Below, piece by piece: positions 16,546 to 25,431 of a stretch of 25,431 bases of DNA (the first letter of the stretch is position 1; the number at the start of each line of letters is the position of its first letter). The DNA lies in assembly GCF_000485595.1 (NCBI RefSeq), contig NW_014577237.1, positions 289,707 through 315,137 of the forward strand, given 5' to 3'. The translations under genes and the position numbers were made by a program. The stretch is from Priapulus caudatus (Eukaryota; Priapulida; Priapulimorpha; Priapulimorphida; Priapulidae). The notes under the pieces are model-generated. The model had not been told where the DNA came from. It did no database searches and saw only the letters and a program-made list of their open reading frames with translations.

Positions 16546-17960
16546 GAAGCTGAGTGACTTTTGTAAATAGTTGTTTATTTATGACGCAATCTCCTACGAG
16601 TGGCGCCACGCAGGCCCGCGCATTCACACTAGCGTGATGGTCGCGTGCGTGCGTGCGTGCGTGCGTGATTCGCCTAAGTGATTAACAGCTGGTTATGGTG
16701 CGTATAGGCGAGAGTATATATCCTGTTGCTGCGATAGTGACCGCGTGCGGTGTAGACCTCATGGTTCAGGGTTCACAGTTCAGGAGTTTAAGTCGCTGCA
16801 GCCAGAGGTTCATCACAATTCGCAGCCTCCAGCGCCCTCTATTGACAGACCTCCCCCGCCCCCGTGGCGTTTCCGTAGGCCGTAGCTGGCACTGCCGGTG
16901 TAGGGACCGGGTGACAGCTATAGCGGACACAGGAGCCGTGCTCAATCGTGAAATTATCGCACATGACAGCGTTCTGTCGCGCAAGTTTGATGTACGCGAG
17001 ACGCGCTGATGAATTTTGCAAACAAATGTGTTAGTTAATGTATGTTCGGTCGTCTGGATAAATACGCACGGTGAAATTCGTTTGTTCGTCTGCGGGATGT
17101 GTGGACATACATGACGCAGTATTATTTCACTCCCCACCGATTTCATTTGTTTGTACAGTTGTACATACGTTTTGTGTGGAAATCGCGAGTGACGTAGTGG
17201 TATGATTCTATGTATCGTCAGTAAATGTGTTGTGAATAACAGTAAAAGTCTGGCGGTAAGGCAGGCTAACCCAGTTTGCATTGATTGAAATGACGTAAAT
17301 ATATGATATGATGTGTGTAGATGAGGTGTATCTTGTGTTGATGTAAAAATGATGTTTTGTTACTAAAAAACAACGAGACTGATGTATGATTAAAGCGAAT
17401 TTTGCATGAAGTAGCTGTCTTTTCTCGCGTTTTATCGTGTCTATACAGACCACACGTGTATCTGCTTTACCGTATACACAGAGGAGAAATCTGTCGCTAA
17501 AGTGTAAGATACATGTAGATCTATTCTAAGGAGTTCCTGGCCTTCGTTGATTCTAAACAAATTTCGGAGTCTGTTTAGATTTAGGTCTGTTTAGGTTAGA
17601 TACAGCGGAATCTGTCGCTGGCGTTCAGGTATATCTGCAGTCGGAAATATCAACCTAGTTAATTGCCTTATAGATATTGACCAAGTTCATAAACCAGATG
17701 AAAGACCGGATACCAGAGAAGCGTCGCCTGAGAGGTGTTGATCCTGCCCACTAAGCGCGAATCTTGCGCGCAGTTCCGCGGCAAGGCGCACGCGACCGCG
17801 GGAACGTCCTACGAAAGTATCACGCGCTGGCAGCTTCTGATCCGTGCGCCAAATCGAAAGGCCGGCGCACTGATCAATTGCTGCCAGCGAACAGTCTCTA
17901 ATTTTAGCGGGTCTAATTCACTAGCAAACATATGCACACACCATCGCGCAGGCCTAATAG
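16546..17960. other. No gene recognised
   Basis: Mixed-composition sequence. A proline-rich frame near 16795-16890 (QPPAPSIDRPPPPPWRF, then a stop) follows a CACAG and could be mistaken for a terminal exon, but nothing supports it. Short open stretches elsewhere have no recognised domain. Confidence 0.5.
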
Positions 17961-17968
17961 CGATGTTT

Positions 17969-17980
17969 CACGTGACGTCA
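17969..17980. promoter_or_regulatory. Overlapping E-box and CRE (CACGTGACGTCA)
   Basis: A CACGTG E-box shares bases with a full TGACGTCA cAMP response element. It is a candidate bHLH-ZIP and CREB/ATF composite site. No linked transcript is visible. Confidence 0.3.
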
Positions 17981-18099
17981 TAGATCAGGTAACGTGTATT
18001 TGTTATGTGTTGTGGTTGGCAGAAGCAAAGCCTGCTGCTTGACATTTACAGATGAATGACCACATGTTCTGATAGAAAGCGCTGTTTATGTAGTGCACG

Positions 18100-18180
18100 T
18101 ACACGTGCGTGCTGCGTGCGTGCGGACGTACATGTGCGTGCATGCGTGCGTGCGAACTTACACGTGCGTGCGTGCGCGAG
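18100..18180. repeat. GTGCGTGC-rich microsatellite
   Basis: Imperfect GTGC repeats with GACGTACATGTGC interruptions. Confidence 0.85.
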
Positions 18181-18181
18181 C

Positions 18182-18400
18182 AGCGAGCTTCCCTGACTGA
18201 GCCGAGCTGGCTCCGCGCTGTGTATCCTTGCGTCAGGAAGGGGGCAGCAAGCGGCGTGATCATCGTCCTGAGCTGTGTATCCTTGCGTAGACTTCTGACC
18301 GAGCTCCGCTACACCCTACATGGTCAGCTAGCAGGGCGGACAAGCCGCCAGCAGCTAGAGAGCAGTGGGAGGGTGCGAGCTTCCCTGACTGAGCCGTGTT
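18182..18400. repeat. Pair of interleaved direct repeats
   Basis: GCGAGCTTCCCTGACTGAGC occurs at about 18184 and again at about 18376. CTGTGTATCCTTGCGT occurs at about 18219 and 18274. The blocks suggest local segmental duplication. No coding function is recognised. Confidence 0.7.
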
Positions 18401-18423
18401 GCTTTGGAGCTTGACGCCGCAGC

Positions 18424-18480
18424 TTATATACAGCCGTGTGATACCACGTGGTCACAGTCATGTGACCCCACGTGTGACCT
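18424..18480. promoter_or_regulatory. Palindromic E-box cluster beside a TATA-like sequence
   Basis: CACGTG lies at 18445 and 18469, either side of the inverted repeat GGTCACA-GTCA-TGTGACC (18450-18467). TTATATA is at 18424-18430. If it were a promoter, the order (TATA left of the E-boxes) would suit minus-strand transcription. No adjacent gene is identified. Confidence 0.3.
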
Positions 18481-18769
18481 GCAGGTGTCCAGTCCAATTA
18501 AACAATAGGTCAAGTGGTGCAGCAAGGCTTGCCTTTCCATCGTGCTAGCCCACGGGCTACGAAGCGTAACGTCTCAAGTTGAGCTAATGCTGACGCATGC
18601 TAGCTATAGTTGTATGTTTTACAAGCGGGTCGAATCAGCTACACATGAAACATCGCCTATTGCATCGAGAATCACTGAAGAACTGCTCCGTCAATCACTG
18701 CGAAACGGCGAAATATACAGCTTTGCCTGTATAGCCTCCAAATCCATGAGTGTGCTCGCGAGCATGGTG

Positions 18770-19165
18770 TGTGCGTTGCGTGCGTCCGTGTGGGTGCACG
18801 TACAGTGCGTTGCGTTTGCGTCGGCGGAGTGTGGCAGTGCATGTATACGGTGGTGCGCACGTTACACGTCGTTGGCAGTGAGTGGCGTGCGTGCGTGCTG
18901 CACGTACACGGCGTGCGTGCTGAGCGTGCCTAGTACATGTGCGGCGTGCTGCTGCGTGTGAACTTACACGTGCGTTGCGTCCGTGTGTGTGCAGTACACC
19001 GTGCGTGCGTTGCGCGCTGTGTAAAAGTACATGTTTCGTGCCGTGCGTGCATGTGCGCTGCCGTACACGTGACGCTGCATGCCGTGCGTGCATGAGTGCT
19101 GTGTGTGGTGACACGTACACGTGCGTGCGTGCGTGGTACGCGTACACGATTGCGTGCGTGCGCTT
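18770..19165. repeat. Imperfect GTGCGTGC/TACACGTGCG repeat region
   Basis: About 400 bp rich in GCGTGCGTGC, TACACGTGCG and ACGTACAC, much less regular than the pure microsatellites. Many short ACGTACAC/GTGTACGT-type palindromes occur. Arg/Thr/His-rich open frames here are artefacts. Confidence 0.7.
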
Positions 19166-19740
19166 GTAGGTCGAACAATATCACTCGATCTGCTTGCTAC
19201 CAACCGTAAATATGGATAAACAGCAAAAAATACAGAAAACAAGAAAATAATTAAAAAAACCAGACGGATTCCGAGTTCCAACGACATTTCGCAGTGTTCG
19301 TCTCTGCTCTATTGCGGTTCAGCTATCGAGGCATTGGGGTATTTGTTTTATGGATGTGCCTTGAATACACTGATGGCGCATTAAGAGTGGAATTTGCGAG
19401 AGCATCGTCACGAGTAAACATCTGGAGTGGCATGCGGTGGGCAGTAGTCATGACGGTATTAGGGTTATTTCCATTTTATTATAGTTTTTCGTGCGCTTTT
19501 AGATGCCAAACATTTTCAACGATGTTACGATGACATTTTGCTTACCAGCAAACGCTGTGTCAAGTCAGTCAGTTGCCCACGGAATTCAGACTAAGCGGAA
19601 TTCCAGCTGATTCCCCCATATGTATTCCCTGTTTTGTATTTAATGGCCAACAGGGGGAGCGTGCCGCTGCAAATTTGAACAGCATAGTTAAGCGACAGGT
19701 ACACTACACAGGTAGAGCGTTAATTATAATTACATGTGGC
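19166..19740. other. No gene recognised; one 79-codon open stretch
   Basis: An open frame on + at about 19294-19533 reads a plausible hydrophobic peptide (YRGIGVFVLWMCLEY; VVMTVLGLFPFYYSF) but has no family signature or clear splice context. It may be chance or a decayed mobile element. Confidence 0.4.
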
Positions 19741-19753
19741 AAGCTGCGGAGTG

Positions 19754-19755
<2 letters not shown>

Positions 19756-19805
<50 letters not shown>

Positions 19806-19858
19806 TGCGCGTGCGTGTGTGTGTGTGTGCGTGCGTGTGTGCGTGTGTGTGTGTGCTT
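19756..19858. repeat. (GT)n/(GTGC)n microsatellite
   Basis: Compound GT and GTGC runs ending in TTATATATA. Confidence 0.96.
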
Positions 19859-19909
19859 ATATATAATGTACTTAATATTAATAACGGGATTTTGTATGTA
19901 ATCACCTGC

Positions 19910-19911
<2 letters not shown>

Positions 19912-19977
<66 letters not shown>
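19912..19977. repeat. (TGC)22 trinucleotide repeat
   Basis: Twenty-two uninterrupted CTG/CAG-class triplets. No surrounding exon is recognised, so the poly-Ala or poly-Ser frames are not taken as coding. Confidence 0.97.
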
Positions 19978-19978
<1 letters not shown>

Positions 19979-20519
19979 TCCCAGCCCGGCAATATCTGCG
20001 CTGCAGCAGCCCCCACCATGCACTCATCCTGACGCACCGTGGTGCACATAAATACGTAATGCCAGCGCAGCGGAATCATAGCGCAGGCAAGTTGGACAAT
20101 GAATTATAAAAGAATTATGGCAGAAGTGGTAAATGGCAGCTGCTTCTATACTTGCTCGAGGGACGCGGTTTACTTTTATTTCGGTTCTTGATTGATGTTC
20201 ACGGAACATCGGTGCGCGTGCATCGTTGCGTGGACTTGTCGTGGTCGCGTGTTTGTTACCACAGGTGTAACTACTGCGAGATATCAATATATGTACGAAG
20301 CTGCCAACGGGGGCGATGGAATGCATTTGTCCGACTGACGTGAATTTTTCCTATGAGAAATCTAGAAAATGTAGAAGCCCTAGGGTATCCATGAAAACGG
20401 GGGTGGTCAGAGATGTCGCTACGGGGAAACGCGGTCGGCGACGGAGAAAAAGGTCAACGCACACGAACGTTGTCGTGTTAGAAACGCGTCTATTTTGACC
20501 CTCTCCCTCTTTATCGCGT
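19978..20519. other. No gene recognised
   Basis: Unique-looking sequence between two microsatellites. Short open stretches lack domains. Confidence 0.5.
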
Positions 20520-20680
20520 TGTGTGTGCGCGTGCGTGCGTGCGTGCGTGTGTTTGTGTGTGTGCGCATGCGTGCGTTCGTGGGCGTGCGTGCGTGTTTGT
20601 GTGTGTGCGCGCGTGTATGTGTGTGTGCGCGTGCGTGCGTGTACGTGCGTGCGTGCGCGTGCCTGCGTGGGCGTGCCTCC
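20520..20680. repeat. (GTGC)n/(GT)n microsatellite
   Basis: Compound alternating purine-pyrimidine repeat with GCATGC and TACGTG interruptions. Confidence 0.96.
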
Positions 20681-20703
20681 TGTATTAACTGTATAGATAT
20701 CTG

Positions 20704-20789
20704 AAGCCCGGCGCACACGTGACGTTCACGTTACTCAGTAAAATGATGCATGCGTCAAAAATGAAAATACTCACGTGTCCGCCGGGCTT
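20704..20789. mobile_element. 86-bp inverted-repeat element (possible tiny MITE)
   Basis: AAGCCCGGCGCACACGTGA (20704-20722) is matched by TCACGTGTCCGCCGGGCTT (20771-20789) in inverted orientation with a single mismatch. The loop is 48 bp and contains ATGCAT. No clear target duplication is seen. Confidence 0.6.
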
Positions 20790-20892
20790 AACCGAACATA
20801 TTTATCAACAACGGTCTATCGTGTGGAGCTACTACATGCCTACGTATACGTAGGTCTATACATACGGCATACGTATATCTGAGCGACATGTA

Positions 20893-20959
20893 ATCAAGAG
20901 TCCATAATAGAAAATTATTGACTATTTTATGGGAAATTTTTCTATTATGTACTCTTGAT
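20893..20959. repeat. Hairpin repeat, copy 1 (AAGAGTCCATAATAGAA core)
   Basis: ATCAAGAGTCCATAATAG is mirrored by CTATTATGTACTCTTGAT with one mismatch, with an AT-rich loop. The same family occurs again at 24302-24341. Confidence 0.75.
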
Positions 20960-22069
20960 GTAAAACAGCTAATAGGGACTAGTGGAATACTTGGCCGCAC
21001 GCTAAATCCAACTAAATTTGTGCGCGCCCGGGCGTGTTGCCTGCTGTAATAACCAAATGTGTGCGTGCTCGAGTGTGTGCGCGCGTGTGTACGTGCATGT
21101 GCGGATGCCGTCTGTACGTCTATGCGTAATTTTCTACAAGGTCATGAGTATCGCTTTAAGAGGTGAATTCTCCTGCCGGGTCATGAGCGAATATGAATAA
21201 TGGTTTACGGCCATTACATAGGCCGTGATCTATCTCGCTTCCGTAATCTTTTAATTTCGTTACTTTCATTGTTTGCGTCTGGCGTGCAAGGGCTTCATTA
21301 CGTTGTGAATACAATGGCGGATTATAGGATAACAGCAAGGCGTCCGCTGGCCGTGTTATGAGCATTTAATTTGTTGTTGCGTGGCGTCAACCGATATTTG
21401 CGGAGATCCTAAAACGCGAACGTGTAAAGTTAACGTTACGTATGCGCATAATTTACGCCGCCCGCTTTCTTAGAGAAATTTAGCAGGCCACTTCTCTACT
21501 GGGGGCCGATACATCGATCCAGTTTTCGATTATGCAAATGATTTTCGCTTTCGGCGTCTATCAATACGCTTCAATGAGATTACGAAGAGGAATAAATTTC
21601 ACGGTGACGTTATGTTTTCAATGAAATTCGAACGCACAAGATTCGTTACACTTCGGAGCATTCCTCGCCCACGATAAAATAAAGATGGCGGCGGAGGCTG
21701 TTTCTTAGATGTAAGACGATGAGTTACCAGCGTAAGAGCTTTTTCCGTCTAATTATATTAACTACGTTAACGCAGAAGCTGCGTTGATAGAACGTCCTAA
21801 ATTTTTCGAATACGTAATGTCTCTGGCGGTAAGGTAATGCATGAACGTTCCCCGGATGAAAGATATGGTGACGGAGTTAAAACATTTCTGGGGAGAAAAC
21901 GGTCATCTCTATGAAGATCATGACGCTTCTACATCGTATGACATCGCACGGGAATAATTCCACGCAATGGAGATCTTATAGTTGATAAAAAGCTTTTACG
22001 ATCAATTTTATGGTCGAAATCAAGGTAGCACTAAAAATCTAGCGGTGATATGATGATCAGAGGCGATAT
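20960..22069. other. No gene recognised; AAGATGGCGGC motif at 21682
   Basis: AAGATGGCGGC (21682-21692) is the classic YY1 core-promoter motif with an in-place ATG, but the frame it opens stops after seven codons. No other exon-like structure is recognised in this kilobase. Confidence 0.4.
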
Positions 22070-22160
22070 CACGTGAGCGGTGCGCAGAGTCACGTGAGCC
22101 ACGTGGGAAATCACGTGATCAGCATCAGACGTCACGTGAGCAGCGCTGGCACCATATAAT
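22070..22160 (+). promoter_or_regulatory. Five CACGTG E-boxes followed by a TATA-like sequence
   Basis: CACGTG occurs at 22070, 22091, 22100, 22112 and 22133, four of them in a TCACGTGA context like the MiT/TFE (CLEAR) and USF sites. CATATAAT follows at 22153-22160. The spacings are 21, 9, 12 and 21 bp. Chance alone would give about one CACGTG per 4 kb. A short frame (22201-22332, 43 codons) follows, but I do not recognise it. Confidence 0.45.
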
Positions 22161-22374
22161 CTACAGAGCGGCGGAGGCATTCGCTTTTCCTTTTAAGATA
22201 ATGCTACTTAATTTCCTTATGGGATCTCTTAGAATCGAGGCGTACGTTTATGAGCACGCATCTTGTAATGGCGTTCTAGTGATCATGTGCGTGATGGATG
22301 CACCTCTTGCTAAACATTCCACCTGCTTGTAAAGCGATATTAGCGTGATGCATAGCCCTCTTTATTTATTACTT

Positions 22375-22468
<94 letters not shown>

Positions 22469-22634
22469 GCTGCCCCTGCTGCTACTGCTGCTGCTACTAT
22501 ACTACTCACCTATACTATACTACTACTACTACTGATACTAACTCTCTATATCGCTACTACTACTGCTGCTCGCTTGCGACTCTACTCACTACTACTCCAC
22601 TACTCACTCATACTGCGCTGCATGCTGATACTAG

Positions 22635-22672
<38 letters not shown>

Positions 22673-22712
22673 GCTGCTACTACTACTACTACTACTACTA
22701 CTACTGCTACTA

Positions 22713-22788
<76 letters not shown>

Positions 22789-22789
22789 G
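22375..22789. repeat. (TAC)n microsatellite with TGC blocks
   Basis: About 31 uninterrupted TAC triplets come first (22375-22467). A mixed segment and two more TAC arrays with TGC interruptions follow. Poly-Tyr, poly-Thr and poly-Val frames are artefacts. Confidence 0.97.
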
Positions 22790-22839
22790 TCGACCAAGGT
22801 GGGCATGATGCTTCCTTGAGTCGGGAACAACTTATTACA

Positions 22840-22985
22840 ACATTACTTTATTATGCTTTATTATTTATTTCATTTATTTATTTTATATTATTATTATTTA
22901 TTATTATTATTATTTATTTATTTTATTTTATTTATTGTTAATTTACGTGTACTTTATTATGCTTATTATTACTTTATTATGCCTA
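22840..22985. repeat. TTA/TTTA-rich low-complexity sequence
   Basis: Imperfect TTATTATTT repeats. CTTTATTATGC recurs at about 22847, 22952 and 22973. A short CCTAACCCTAACCTTAACC run follows. Confidence 0.85.
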
Positions 22986-22989
22986 ACCC

Positions 22990-24301
22990 TAACCTTAACC
23001 TAGCAGGTCCAGGTCAACGGTTATTATTTTCTTTCGGATTGCTCGTTGAGTTCCTTGGTTTAATTCAAATATATACGGTTTATATAAATACATGTGAACA
23101 TCCTTATAAATACACAAAAACCAACATTTGTAGCATGGACGGGCGTAACGCAATTAAATATATAGTCATAGGTATTAGCCATTGCGAAATTTAATTAAAA
23201 CTGGGTGTTCGCTATCGTAATCACGCGTCCACTTCAAAATACTGTATTTTTGTGTATTATAAAAGATTTTTTAATATTTACGACCATATTTGGTCACGCT
23301 GCGCAGTGATTTTCGAAGCGAATCACGTAGATTTCAGCATGCATCATGCCAGAGTAGGATGGGACGTCATCCGTGCCTGCGTGCGCGCACATATAATTAA
23401 AGGCGACCGGCATAATTATAATGTGCACACTTCACCGATCATTGCTGTAGCCCGTCTTCGGAATATATGATGCGTAGTGTGCGAGAGTTGACAGTTACTT
23501 CAGATATTTAATCTAAATTGTGTAGGTTCGGCCACGGGACGCAATTATGTTCGAGTGCAAATGTACAACGTGGCATTTCGGCAAGAAAAATTTCTTCTAG
23601 CAAGCGCCAGAAAGTAAAGCGAACACTGATGACGCAAACGCATAGATTCGGGATGAAACAGAGAGAGACGGACTGGAGATAGAGGGAGAGAGCGCAGTTG
23701 AGGTTACAGAAGTTGTTATCAGTGGAGGATATGCCGTAAACACTACAAAACCAATCGTTAATAATATAGGCGACACGGCTATAGAGAAAAAAATGGAGGG
23801 AGAGAGTTGCGAGTGTGCTGCTGAAAAATTCAATATGTATGAATACTGAAGACTAAGTTAGAGCAACAGATAGGAAGGATTCGATAGACAGAGGAAGCCA
23901 TCGAACGATTGAACTACTATTATCTGTTGGGTACACGTTAAGCGATACTGTTGGGTACACAGTTAAGCGATGCGCAGGTGTTCTATGTGGCGCCATCTTT
24001 CGGGATATCATCACTCGTTAATCACCCTTGCGTGTATTTACATCCTTAAGTCCTGCAGTGTTCGTTTCCCTCTAAACGTATCATTCCCATATGCCATCAT
24101 TTTCGTTCTTGTGTATATACCGCGTATCCCAACGGCTGCACTGTGTATATATCACCGTTACCTGTAACGCGTAGTTATACATACACAAACAAGCTGCTAC
24201 GCCTTGATTTAAAATAAGGCTCAATGGCAGGCGCTTAGTCAAAGGTGGCAAAGGCGGGTGGGGGTGATTGCACTCGTGGTGAGCCACAAGCAAGATCATA
24301 C
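22990..24301. other. No gene recognised
   Basis: AT-rich sequence. A frame on + from about 23656 to 23850 is open for about 60 codons (GGYAVNTTKPIVNNIGDTAI, ending FNMYEY stop) without a start codon or clear splice sites. A 25-bp direct repeat (TGTTGGGTACAC(A)GTTAAGCGAT) lies at 23926-23971. Confidence 0.4.
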
Positions 24302-24341
24302 CAAGAGTCCATAATAGAACATTTCCTGTTATGGACTCTTG
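24302..24341. repeat. Hairpin repeat, copy 2
   Basis: CAAGAGTCCATAATAG faces CTGTTATGGACTCTTG with one mismatch across an 8-bp loop. It shares the arm sequence with 20893-20959. Confidence 0.8.
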
Positions 24342-24689
24342 ATAAAATAGTCTGGTTATATTTCGGGCCCACTGTCAGTTTACTATATATATACACTGAT
24401 TCTTTGCACAGAGCTGCTGCTGTTGATTTAATCTGTTAATTACGTCCTGTGAATTTATCATCATTTCCGCTTATCGTACGGTCGTTGTTGAAATATATCG
24501 GATTTAAAGATGTCGCCACAGTTTAACAAAATAGTCGTTACACTGATTTGATCAAAGTAGAACTTCGGTGAAAAGGCAGTAATAACAATAATTAGATGAA
24601 ATACTCGTTAAGTACAGTCTCGATCGAACGTTCCCGCTATCTCTATATTAGTACGCGAACGACGCTTCAGATTCTGAATAACGTGAAGA

Positions 24690-24881
24690 ATGCCGATTGT
24701 TTGCGCGCTCGTACCCTCACACCAGCCCACGGAATATGAATGCCAGTACTATATATCTGAATGGAATAACAAGCATGACGACAGAACAACGTCACTGGTT
24801 CGGGACATAATTTATACGCTAACGAATTTGCATAAATATCGCATTTCGTATATCGGTAACAAGAAATTGAATAGTGTCTAG
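24690..24881 (+). CDS. Hypothetical 63-codon open frame (doubtful)
   Basis: ATG to TAG with a balanced amino acid composition (MPIVCALVPSHQPTEYECQY at the start, YRISYIGNKKLNSV at the end). No domain is recognised and no splice or promoter signals are obvious. It may be a chance frame or a fragment of a mobile element. Confidence 0.12.
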   Translation: MPIVCALVPSHQPTEYECQYYISEWNNKHDDRTTSLVRDIIYTLTNLHKYRISYIGNKKLNSV

Positions 24882-24959
24882 TTGGCAGTCTCTAATGGCG
24901 CGGAGTGGTCCGCTATAGTGTGAACCGTGTAGCTACTGTCCCGTGCTGATCAATTTCCT

Positions 24960-24960
<1 letters not shown>

Positions 24961-25013
<53 letters not shown>

Positions 25014-25431
25014 TTTCCTTCTCTCCTCTCATCTTGCTGCTTTTTTTTTCTCCTTTTCTCTCTCGTCTCCATCCTCTCTCCTATCTCTCTCTTCTCGTCT
25101 CTTCTTCTCCTCTTGCCTCTCTCCTCCTCTCTCTCTCTTTCATCTCTTCTCTCTCCCTCTTGCTCCCCTCTCTCCTTCCTCTCCTCTCTCCTCTCTGCTC
25201 TCTCTCTCATCTCTCTATCGTCCTCTCTCTCTCTCTCTCTCGTCTCTGCCTCTCTCTCTTCTCCTCTCTCTCTCTCTCTCTCTCGTCCTTCTCTCTCCTC
25301 CCTCTCTTCTCCCTAGCTCTCTCTCTCCTCCTCTCCTCTCCTCTCCCTCTTCTCTTCCTCTTCTTTCTTCACCTCCTTCTCATCACTCTCCTCTCTCTCT
25401 CCTCTCCTCTCTCTCTCTCTCTCCTCTCTCC
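24961..25431. repeat. (CT)n and polypyrimidine tract to the right edge
   Basis: A near-pure CT run of about 50 bp is followed by over 400 bp of imperfect CTCTCC/CTTCTC sequence almost free of purines on the + strand. Such homopurine-homopyrimidine DNA can form triplex (H-DNA). Ser/Leu and Arg/Glu frames are artefacts. Confidence 0.97.

Noticed and set aside
16030-16627. 150-200-codon Cys/Val/Arg or His/Thr/Arg frames
   Set aside because: GT/GC microsatellite translated in all frames.
16795-16890. Proline-rich possible terminal exon (SIDRPPPPPWRF and stop) after CACAG
   Set aside because: No pyrimidine tract, no similarity to the PHF21A C-terminus, no poly(A) signal close by.
21682-21708. 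YY1-like AAGATGGCGGC start context
   Set aside because: The frame stops after seven codons and no donor preserves a useful frame. Kept only as a note.
22345-22941. 198-codon Tyr-rich frame
   Set aside because: TAC microsatellite; no flanking gene structure.
22983-23001. Telomere-like CCTAACCCTAACCTTAACC
   Set aside because: Only about three imperfect units, too short to call an interstitial telomere with confidence.
23656-23850. Open + frame ending FNMYEY stop
   Set aside because: It has no start codon or convincing splice sites, and the antisense frame is equally open.
1-25431. tRNA or rRNA genes
   Set aside because: I looked for GGTTCGAATCC-type T-arms and cloverleaf context and for conserved rRNA blocks; none were seen by eye. 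A covariance-model search would settle it.

Overview
The window is nuclear DNA from an animal, most likely an invertebrate. It is intron-rich, has GT-AG introns, a run of assembly Ns (12136-13126), and is crowded with minisatellites, microsatellites and small inverted-repeat elements. The clade cannot be fixed from the sequence alone. The one recognisable protein-coding gene is an ortholog of PHF21A (BHC80), the PHD-finger and AT-hook subunit of the LSD1/CoREST histone demethylase complex, on the + strand.

Nine exons were assembled by hand between 2883 and 11579: 2883-2948, 3682-3921, 4272-5175, 5456-5532, 5797-5866, 8663-8772, 9700-9900, 11173-11245 and 11476-11579. They total 1845 nt, or 615 codons, and all eight junctions keep the reading frame. 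In order they encode the end of the N-terminal coiled coil, a Ser/Pro-rich piece, a long Gln/Ser/Pro/His-rich domain, the conserved ERKRRSTANP block, a basic AT-hook (KRPRGRPP), a Cys4-His-Cys3 PHD finger, and the start of the C-terminal coiled-coil region (GTLAIVHSYIAHKA, then KEEEKRKLLK). The first roughly 50 residues and the last roughly 80-90 residues, judged against vertebrate PHF21A, were not found. They should lie upstream of the window, in the N gap, or downstream.

Two features of this gene stand out. First, intron 5 holds a phase-matched 138-nt candidate cassette exon (6396-6533). If included, it would split the AT-hook exactly between KRPRG and RPP and insert a very basic segment. 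Second, the 3' end of the AT-hook exon and its 5' splice site have been amplified into eleven 33-bp tandem copies (8764-9117). Each copy carries its own GTAAGC or GTAGGC donor and stays in frame, and a stop and an AATAAA signal follow. This could give an 11-residue ladder of isoforms or a PHD-less terminal isoform.

Layout: 1-376 is a 20-bp minisatellite; 377-2882 holds degenerate repeats, a CpG-rich stretch and an inverted-repeat element (1751-2424); 2883-11579 is PHF21A, with minisatellites in introns 1, 5 and 6 and a 540-bp palindrome in intron 7; 11633-11942 is a short terminal-inverted-repeat element; 12051-13485 is (GA)n, the gap and a 60-bp minisatellite; 13486-25431 has no gene I can recognise. 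That last part carries a hAT-like nonautonomous element (14399-14681), GT/GC, CTG, TAC and CT microsatellites, two copies of a short hairpin family, and two CACGTG-rich clusters, one with a TATA-like sequence, that may be regulatory.
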